Below are positions 1-5,254 of a DNA stretch of 11,248 nucleotides, piece after piece. The position numbers were made by a program, and so were the translations under genes. The notes beneath the pieces were generated by a model. The model was not told where the DNA came from and did no database searches. It saw nothing but the letters and a program-made list of their open reading frames with translations. Numbering within the stretch: position 1 is the stretch's first letter; every line of letters begins with the position of its first letter. The stretch is taken from positions 1 to 11,248 of the forward strand of contig JAKSOY010000143.1 of the NCBI GenBank assembly GCA_024405255.1, written 5' to 3'. This DNA is from Kiritimatiellia bacterium. Its GTDB lineage: Bacteria; Verrucomicrobiota; Kiritimatiellia; RFP12; UBA1067.

Positions 1-32
1 ACGCCGTCAGGCGGACGGACTGGCCGTCAACG

Positions 33-53
33 CCGAGGTTTTGCAATTACCTC
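33..53. repeat. 21-nt repeat element, copy 1
   Basis: Begins CCGAGGTTTTGCAATTACC and ends TC. It matches the copy at 168-188 in 18 of 21 positions; the consensus starts CCGAGRTTTTGCAATYRCC. An internal dyad GAGGT/ACCTC encloses the shared TTTTGCAAT core. The copies are 135 bp apart in the same orientation. It could be an operator-like site or part of a larger dispersed repeat. Confidence 0.5.
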
Positions 54-167
54 TTCTTGTTTGCGCGCATGGCCGAGTGGGCGGGAAAGCCCGATTGTGC
101 AAGTTCTTTCCGCATGCGGAGCTGCCGGTTGGGCCAGGGAGAGGTGCTCGTGCGCGCTTCCGCGCGT

Positions 168-188
168 CCGAGATTTTGCAATCGCCTC
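168..188. repeat. 21-nt repeat element, copy 2
   Basis: Second copy of the element at 33-53, in the same orientation, differing at three positions. Here the dyad is CCGAG/CTCGG (to base 190), again enclosing TTTTGCAAT. The change of the stem sequence while a stem is kept in both copies hints that the dyad itself matters, but two copies are too few to prove covariation. Confidence 0.5.
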
Positions 189-275
189 GGCTTTCTGGAA
201 AAAACAGACAGTCTGGGAAGTCGGGCGTGTTGCGGCACTAAATCGGTATTTTTGGGATTTCGTGCCCAGATGGCA

Positions 276-305
276 TTGACTTTCGCTAGGCGAATCTGAT
301 ATAAT
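276..305 (+). promoter_or_regulatory. Sigma70-type promoter for the ATPase gene (extended -10)
   Basis: A -35 box TTGACT (276-281) is followed after 18 nt by a perfect TATAAT -10 box (300-305), with the extended -10 dinucleotide TG at 297-298. Transcription should start near base 312. This rules out a TTG codon at 306, inside the promoter, as the ATPase start and supports the ATG at 345. Confidence 0.8.
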
Positions 306-344
306 TTGCTTGTTGTTTTGATTTTTCCATTAAAAGGTCTTGAT

Positions 345-1799
345 ATGAAATTTGTCGGCAGATCTGAAAATCTGGCTCAACTGATGGCGCTTTGGAATAA
401 ACGAATGTCATCATTGGTGACCTGTCAGGGAAGACGGCGAATCGGGAAAAGCCGTCTGATTGATGAATTTGCCAAGAGAAGCGAATGTCGTTACATCAAA
501 CTGACCGGACTTGCACCGCGGCGAAAGATGGTCAACGCTGATCAGATTCGTTATTTCTGCCAACGGCTGTCACGTTGCGCCAAAACGAAGGAACCCGTGG
601 CGTCAGACTGGATCGAGGCGTTTGAGGCGCTTGACCGTGTTTTGTCCGAGAGTGAAAACGAAAGGACGCTTGTTCTTTTGGACGAAATTTCGTGGATGGG
701 TCGCTACGATCCGGATTTTCCTGGTTATCTGAAAGACGCCTGGGACGACAATCTCAAGAAACACGACAATCTGGTGCTTGTCCTTTGCGGATCGGTTTCC
801 TCGTGGATACAGAAAAACATTCTGGACAGCACGGGATTCGTCGGACGTATTTCGTTGGAAATGGTCTTGTCTGAATTGTCGGTGCGGGAGAGTCTGCAGT
901 TCTGGCACGAGGGTGTTTCGTCAAAGGAAGTCTTTGACATGCTTTCCGTCATTGGAGGCGTGCCGCGATATTTGGAGGAGATTGATCCGTCGCTGACGAC
1001 GGATGAGAATGTACGGCGACTTGCGTTTTTGAAGGGCGGTACGCTGTTCAAGGACTTCAAACAGATATTCAACGATGTTTTCGGCGATCGGTCTAGGGAG
1101 AAAGGGGAAATCCTCAAGGCGTTGGCGTTCGAATCGAAGACGCTTTCCGAGATTGCAGAGGCGATTGGCAAGGAACGGAACGGGCATCTGACAGAAGCGC
1201 TTGACGAGCTCGAGCTTGCTGGATTCGTGGAACGCGAACGGGGACTCAATCCCGCCACCGGGGAGTTGCAGAAGATAGACGCCTACCGCATACGCGACAA
1301 CTATACGCGGTTCTATCTTCGTTATGTCGAACCGTATTCGGTCATGATCAGGCGCGGCGCCTATTCGTTTGTCTCGCTTGAAGGGTTGCCGCAGTGGGGA
1401 ACGGTTTTGGGGTTGCAGTTTGAGAATCTCGTCCTGAACAATTTGGAAGACTTGATTTCGCGCCTCGGGTTGAATCGGTCGCTCGTGTTGTCGTGTGCGT
1501 CGTATCGCAAGCCGGCGGGCCGCAATCGTTCCAAGGTGACTTCCCAGGAAACAGACCGGGGGTGTCAGATTGATCTGCTGATACAGTTGAAGCAGGCGAT
1601 GTATGTCGTCGAGGTGAAGCGCAAGGACCGAATCGACGCCGATGTCGTGGAAGAGGTAAAGCGGAAGATAGATCGGCTTCCGAATCCGCGCGGGGTGTCT
1701 GTTCGGCCCGTTCTCGTCTATGACGGTTGCTTGTCGCCATCCGTGATGGAAAGCGGCTACTTCGTTTCCGTAATCAAGGCGTCCGATCTGCTGATGTGA
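345..1799 (+). CDS. Archaeal-type AAA ATPase with C-terminal DUF234 (PD-(D/E)XK-like) domain
   Basis: Predicted cytoplasmic 484-residue ATPase of the archaeal ATPase (PF01637-type) family fused to DUF234. Visible features: VGRSENLAQL at the N-terminus; Walker A GRRRIGKS (29-36); Walker B LVLLDE (109-114); a sensor-like strand LVLVLCGS (143-150); GGVPRYL (204-210); a winged-helix region about 253-300; and a C-terminal domain with E360 (FENLV), D410 (CQIDLL) and E423-x-K425 (VVEVKR), matching an E...D...ExK nuclease-fold pattern. The start is ATG 345, with AAAAGG at 332-337 and the promoter just upstream. No partner gene adjoins it. Base composition is clearly less GC-rich than the GH38 gene, consistent with horizontal acquisition. 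The biological role of these proteins is not established; a mobile-element or defence link is only an inference. Confidence 0.85.
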   Translation: MKFVGRSENLAQLMALWNKRMSSLVTCQGRRRIGKSRLIDEFAKRSECRYIKLTGLAPRRKMVNADQIRYFCQRLSRCAKTKEPVASDWIEAFEALDRVLSESENERTLVLLDEISWMGRYDPDFPGYLKDAWDDNLKKHDNLVLVLCGSVSSWIQKNILDSTGFVGRISLEMVLSELSVRESLQFWHEGVSSKEVFDMLSVIGGVPRYLEEIDPSLTTDENVRRLAFLKGGTLFKDFKQIFNDVFGDRSREKGEILKALAFESKTLSEIAEAIGKERNGHLTEALDELELAGFVERERGLNPATGELQKIDAYRIRDNYTRFYLRYVEPYSVMIRRGAYSFVSLEGLPQWGTVLGLQFENLVLNNLEDLISRLGLNRSLVLSCASYRKPAGRNRSKVTSQETDRGCQIDLLIQLKQAMYVVEVKRKDRIDADVVEEVKRKIDRLPNPRGVSVRPVLVYDGCLSPSVMESGYFVSVIKASDLLM

Positions 1800-1850
1800 G
1801 CGAAACGTAAATGTGTCGCCCTGCAAATATCACGCTTGCCAACGAAGTCT

Positions 1851-2182
1851 TCACTTCACTGCGTCTGAAGCTCGGCGGTAGGCGGTCATTGACTGGCCGT
1901 ACTGCCGCTTGAAGGCGTTGGCGAGATGCTGGAAAGTGTGGGGGTGGAAATGTTGCAGAGGATTTCGTCATTGTCCACGCCCAATACCGAAATCTGTTTG
2001 GGGATGTCGATGTTGAGATTGTTGCAGAGGGAAATGACTTCCGAGGCTCGAACGTCGTAGGCCGCCATCACGGCGGCCGGTTTGGGAAGGGCCGTGAGGA
2101 AGTCGGTGAGGGGTGTTTGACCGGGAGTATGGACGGCGATTGAACGCTCGGACAAGAATTGGCTGAAGCCCGCGAGGTTGCG
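1851..2182 (-). pseudogene. Remnant of XylR-type transcription regulator (LacI-like sensor plus AraC HTH)
   Basis: Reading leftwards from about 2182, one minus-strand frame gives RNLAGFSQFLSERSIAV and continues through TPLTDFLTALPKPAAVMAAYD, an NLNIDIPKQISVLGVDNDE stretch and ILCNISTPTLSSI. This follows the C-terminal part of the sugar-binding sensor domain of E. coli XylR closely. It then switches frame at about 1930-1945 to FQHLANAFKRQYGQSMTAYRR, the last helix-turn-helix segment of an AraC-type domain, ending at a TGA at 1851-1853. Roughly 120 residues between these two parts are missing, as are the N-terminus and most of the sensor domain (an in-frame stop lies immediately upstream). The gene is therefore doubly truncated and cannot make a working regulator. 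The family activates sugar-utilisation genes; the ligand of this one is unknown. Confidence 0.85.
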
Positions 2183-3581
2183 TTATGTGGCTTTCTTGAC
2201 CGACCGAACAGGGTACGACTTCTATCGTGGTCAAAACGGAGAATACTTACATTCGCAATTCAGCAATGATAACGCGCAACATGTCTGGAACAGAACCAAT
2301 GAGGTGGCTAATCCTTCGGTGGATGTCATTCCTGATGGCGACTTTCAAGTGCTTTGCTATGAGATGGCCATTAACGCCTGCTCAGACACCTTGGCAATGG
2401 ATCGTCCGGGTGATGGCACACCCCAGGCCAATTACAATGGCGGTAAGCAGATTTCAGAACTGATTCTTTTCGATTCGGTCCTGTCGGAGGCCGATCGCCT
2501 GGCGGTGACGGAGTATTTGCAGAAGAAGTGGGGGGCCTACCAGACGGCTTTCGTTCCGCTTTATGTGAACGTGCCCGAGGGCCAAAGCGTGGTGAACACC
2601 GTGGCCTTGGAGGGCCACTTGAAGCTGATCAAGGAAGGTGGGGGAACCTACAATGCCGTCCGGCACGGACAGACCTATCGCGGTGGTACCTTGGTCAGGG
2701 CCGGCACGGTGACCGTTCCGGTGAGTGGCCCAACGGCCAGCGTCCATTCGCTGGGTTATCAACAGTATGGGCTCACCGGCAATAAGGTTGTCGTCGAGAC
2801 GGGCGCGACGTTTGACACCAAGGGTAATTACGATGCGTACGTCTATGATTTCGTGCTGAACGGCGGCATTCTTGCCAACACGGGTTGCAAGCAGCAGAAT
2901 TACAACAAAGCATGGTCCTGTGGCGGCAACGTGACGTTGACGACGAATTCGCAGTATTGCGTCAACTATTGGACGGCGCATACTCACGGACAGGTTGATC
3001 TTGGCGGGTATGAACTCGAGGTGGTGTCGTCGTCGCCTGACGGCATCCTGGTCTTCTACAAGGTAGCGCCGACTAATGGTGTCATCAAGACCTGCGGAGA
3101 CTCCTATCTCCAGTTCGAAAGCAACGCGGCCATGGACCTGCGCACGGTCGATCTGGTGCTCGGCACGGCCGTCTTCGTGCTGGACTCCGACATCAACGTG
3201 CGCAACCTGACGACAGTCGACTACACGGGTGAGGGGCATGTCGGTCCCAGTGGAAGGCAGCGGCATGTGAACATCCATGGCATCTACAAGCCATTCACCG
3301 ACTATGCACACTACTTCGCCCTGCAGGATGGTGCAACCATTGACCTTTCGGAGCGGATGACCGAACTTGATCTCACGAACAAGTCTTTTGTTTTTGCCCC
3401 TGACGCGGAGATTCGGATCAACCTGGGCAACCGCAGGGTGCCATCAACGGAATGTCTCATCAAGTGGGATGCGAAGCCGGAAAATGTGAAGTTCCTGTCG
3501 ATGCGAAATGAGTCGGGATGTTTTGAATCTCGCGCGGATGGATTGTACCGGTTTAGGGGTTTGACAATCTACATTCGATAA
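2178..3581 (+). pseudogene. 5'-truncated LamG / autotransporter-repeat surface protein
   Basis: An open frame of 467 codons (frame open from 2121) with no signal peptide and no plausible start; the nearest candidate is a TTG at 2178. Residues 1-118 are the C-terminal part of a LamG/concanavalin-like domain ending GGKQISELILF...LAVTEYLQKKWG, the same tail as in the intact LamG gene downstream. Residues about 146-178 (LKLIKEGGGTYNA then TYRGGTLVRAGTV) match the autotransporter-associated beta-strand repeat, and the rest looks like a beta-helix passenger ending GLYRFRGLTIYIR. The missing part is the signal peptide and first half of LamG. The left edge abuts the broken regulator head-to-head, so the loss probably came from deletion of a divergent promoter region. 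No promoter or Shine-Dalgarno site is visible, so expression is doubtful although the frame has no internal stop. Confidence 0.75.
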
Positions 3582-3605
3582 ACGCGAAGACATCAGAGGG
3601 TGTAG

Positions 3606-3708
3606 TTGGTGTCAGCGCAGCGGTCGATCGAGACGTAGCTGAATACGAAGTGGTCCGCGAAGTGAAGGATTGAAGAAGTTTCTGGGATTGACGATATGGA
3701 TGAGATGA
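3606..3708 (+). pseudogene. Relic of a LamG-gene tail joined to a signal-peptide start
   Basis: Bases 3621-3665 align without gaps to 5197-5241, the last 15 codons including stop of the intact LamG gene, with 38 of 45 identities. They read RSIET-stop-LNTKWSAK-stop against RSIEAYLKAKWFAK-stop, the internal TAG replacing a TAT. A few nucleotides later, 3670-3693 (TTG then KKFLGLT) match the signal-peptide start of the LamG gene (ATG then KKFLGLA, from 4477) in 21 of 24 positions, but the frame stops at 3706-3708. About 10 nt present at the intact Shine-Dalgarno/start region are missing here. This is a fossil of a LamG-gene/next-gene joint. Confidence 0.75.
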
Positions 3709-3716
3709 TGTATAAT
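3688..3716 (+). promoter_or_regulatory. Sigma70-type promoter for vapBC
   Basis: A -35 box TTGACG (3688-3693), 17-nt spacer and perfect TATAAT (3711-3716) predict a start near 3722-3724. The -35 box is formed by the end of the decayed signal-peptide relic. A direct repeat TGTATAA occurs at 3709-3715 and 3720-3726, 11 bp (one helical turn) apart across the -10 region. It is a possible binding site for autoregulation by the antitoxin or toxin-antitoxin complex, as is usual in this family; the operator role is inferred. Confidence 0.75.
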
Positions 3717-3757
3717 GTCTGTATAAATCATTTTAGAACATGCAGATTGGTTACATT

Positions 3758-3952
3758 ATGAAGACAACGTTGGATATACCTCAGGATTTGTTGAACGAGG
3801 CCATGCGGTCAGGAGGGTTCCCGACGCGTACGGCAACAATCATTGGTGCACTTGAGCAGTTGATTCGCTCGGTCCGCCTCGAGAAATTGCGCAATGCGCG
3901 CGGCGCGCTGCCGAGGTTCGACCTTGATCTTGACACCCTTCGGAGTCGGTGA
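3758..3952 (+). CDS. vapB: VapB-family antitoxin
   Basis: 64 residues beginning MKTTLDIPQDLLNEAM, the usual opening of short ribbon-helix-helix VapB antitoxins that bind the operator as dimers and block the cognate PIN-domain toxin through a flexible C-terminal tail (here PRFDLDLDTL). An upstream in-frame ATG at 3740 would add MQIGYI; I prefer 3758 because the family motif begins there, although neither start has a strong Shine-Dalgarno site. Its TGA at 3950-3952 overlaps the toxin ATG by one base, so translation is probably coupled. Confidence 0.85.
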   Translation: MKTTLDIPQDLLNEAMRSGGFPTRTATIIGALEQLIRSVRLEKLRNARGALPRFDLDLDTLRSR

Positions 3953-4347
3953 TGGATATTCTTGTCGATACATCGGTCTGGATCGCGTTCTTTCGAAATC
4001 AGCGGAACGAAGCGAAGGTCTGTGACGCGCTGGATTATCTGTTGATGGGTGATGAGGCGGTGTTGAACGAGGTCGTTCTCACCGAATTGTTGCCGTCGAT
4101 TGTCCATCGCCGGGAAATGGAGATTGCGACCTGCCTGCAGAGTGTTCGAAAACTAGATATGGAAATCGATTGGGAGGATATTCGTACCATGCAGGTCGTC
4201 TGTCTTGCCAACGGGATCAACAAGGTCGGCGTTCCAGACCTGATCATCGCGCAGCAGGCCATGAGGCGTGAAGTGCCATTGTTTTCGCTTGATGGGCATT
4301 TTCGGTTGATCGCCGAAAAAATGCCATTGAAGCTCTGGCCCAATTGA
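3952..4347 (+). CDS. vapC: VapC-family PIN-domain ribonuclease toxin
   Basis: 131-residue PIN domain, a full-length VapC. The family consists of Mg2+-dependent ribonucleases that stop translation by cutting tRNA or rRNA; the target of this member cannot be told from sequence. The acidic active-site residues are all visible: D6 (VDTSVW), E45 (LTELL), D96 (VPDLIIAQ) and D114 (LFSLDGHF). The ATG at 3952 overlaps the antitoxin stop (TGATG). With no missing catalytic residue or frameshift, the toxin looks functional, so the pair can act as a stability module for the decayed region around it. Confidence 0.9.
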   Translation: MDILVDTSVWIAFFRNQRNEAKVCDALDYLLMGDEAVLNEVVLTELLPSIVHRREMEIATCLQSVRKLDMEIDWEDIRTMQVVCLANGINKVGVPDLIIAQQAMRREVPLFSLDGHFRLIAEKMPLKLWPN

Positions 4348-4473
4348 TGGGGTACTGTATCATGAAGTCGGCCAATGTCTTACGGCGGAAAGGCGGAAAG
4401 AAATTTGGCGAGTGGGAATGTAAACCGAGCCGTTACGTGATGTAGAATTTTAAAAGGAAGTGAGGATTTGACA
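4348..4473 (+). promoter_or_regulatory. Leader region of the LamG-GH38 operon; promoter not clear
   Basis: A TAGAAT at 4443-4448 could serve as a -10 box, but no good -35 box lies 16-18 nt upstream. A Shine-Dalgarno site AGGAAGTGAGGA (4455-4466) precedes the ATG at 4474. A 27-codon frame at 4362-4445 (MKSANVLRRKGGKKFGEWEC...) has GGGG upstream and a basic composition, but there is no evidence that it is translated. I see no terminator hairpin after vapC. Confidence 0.35.
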
Positions 4474-5241
4474 ATGATGAAGAAGTTTCTTGGATTGGCG
4501 GTGTGTGCGGGAGTGACGGCGGCGTTTGCCGTACAGCCGGCGACGAGCAACCTTGTGCAGCGCACGCAGGCGAAGGCTGCGCCGGCCGTCGTGGGGCGCG
4601 AGGCGATGTTCTGGCTCGACGCGAACGATGCGGGCGCGGTGGGTGCGGAACTCGACGTATGGCACGACCATCGTGGCCCCGGCTACTTCATGGCGAAGCG
4701 TTCGCTGCCGGTGAAACCGAAGGTGATTGCGGTCGAGAAGGGCCCCCTCGCGGGCAAGAAGGCCGTTTCGTTCCATTCCTTCGGCACGCGATCGGACATG
4801 GACTTCACGCGTCAGCGCGTGGAAGAGGCGTTCTTCGTGATGGAGATGGATCGTCCGGCGGACGACTCCAACTTCTACCTCGGCGATGCGCGTCAATGCA
4901 TGTTCCACGGTGGCTATAAAACGGGAACGTTTTTCTTCGAGGCGGCGCAAGGCCGGGTGGCCCAGTGCCAGATTTCGCTCGACGGCCAGTTGATTGAAAA
5001 ACCGCTCACCACGTTGATGCCGGAGAAGGGGTACCATATCTATTCGTGGAACGCGGGACCCAATACGACGCCGATCTACGCGGGCCGCATCACGCGGGAC
5101 CGCGACGTGGCGGAGCAAGTGGGACATCACCGTTACGGCGGGAAGCGTCTGTGTGAACTCATCCTCTTCAACCGGGTGCTGACGGCGGAGGAACGGCGGT
5201 CGATCGAGGCGTATTTGAAGGCGAAGTGGTTTGCGAAGTGA
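4474..5241 (+). CDS. Secreted LamG-like (concanavalin-fold) protein
   Basis: 255 residues. A Sec signal peptide (MMKKFLGLAVCAGVTAAFA, probable cleavage after A19) is followed by a LamG/concanavalin-like jelly roll: AMFWLDANDAGAV, WHDHRGPGYF, an FFVMEMDRP strand, and the diagnostic end GGKRLCELILFNRVLTAEER...YLKAKWFAK. Such domains bind glycans or act as surface adhesins; no catalytic residues are evident. I chose the ATG at 4474 (7 nt after GAGGA); ATG 4477 is equally possible, while a TTG at 4468 is not. The stretch after the signal peptide, VQPATSNLVQRTQ, resembles the start of the neighbouring mannosidase (VRPTTIYLVQHTH), suggesting that the 5' end was copied from a GH38-type gene. It lies 13 nt upstream of the GH38 gene, likely in one operon. 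Confidence 0.8.
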   Translation: MMKKFLGLAVCAGVTAAFAVQPATSNLVQRTQAKAAPAVVGREAMFWLDANDAGAVGAELDVWHDHRGPGYFMAKRSLPVKPKVIAVEKGPLAGKKAVSFHSFGTRSDMDFTRQRVEEAFFVMEMDRPADDSNFYLGDARQCMFHGGYKTGTFFFEAAQGRVAQCQISLDGQLIEKPLTTLMPEKGYHIYSWNAGPNTTPIYAGRITRDRDVAEQVGHHRYGGKRLCELILFNRVLTAEERRSIEAYLKAKWFAK

Positions 5242-5254
5242 GGATGCCGGCGCG

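Larger units (their letters stand above)
1..274. other. Noncoding region dense in short inverted repeats
   Basis: I find no convincing gene here; open frames on both strands give low-complexity, arginine-rich translations without family features. Direct reading shows a run of short dyads: GAGGT/ACCTC at 37-53, GGGC/GCCC at 79-92, a perfect 12-bp palindrome TCCGCATGCGGA at 109-120, a GC-only stem around a TTCC/CTTC loop at 152-167, CCGAG/CTCGG at 168-190 and CAGAC-A-GTCTG at 205-215. Two of these belong to a repeated 21-nt element. The density of dyads suggests a dispersed intergenic repeat, a structured RNA or a multi-site regulatory region; the sequence alone does not decide which. Confidence 0.45.

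Noticed and set aside
33..188. The repeated 21-nt element as a CRISPR repeat
   Set aside because: There are only two copies, 135 bp apart, with no regular spacer length and no cas gene in view.
41..299. Overlapping small open frames of 60-80 codons in the first 300 bases
   Set aside because: They are low-complexity, present in several frames on both strands, lack ribosome-binding sites and overlap the inverted-repeat cluster.
921..1826. 301-codon open frame on the minus strand opposite the ATPase gene
   Set aside because: The ATPase is read on the plus strand with all its motifs and a strong promoter; the antisense product resembles nothing.
1774..1971. 65-codon minus-strand frame as a separate small gene
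   Set aside because: It is an out-of-frame reading of the AraC-type HTH remnant; the meaningful frame is the one ending at 1851.
4362..4445. 27-codon open frame (MKSANVLRRKGGKKF...) before the LamG gene as a leader peptide
   Set aside because: It has a weak upstream GGGG but no promoter, no attenuator-like structure and no recognisable regulatory codon run, so I mention it only in the leader-region entry.
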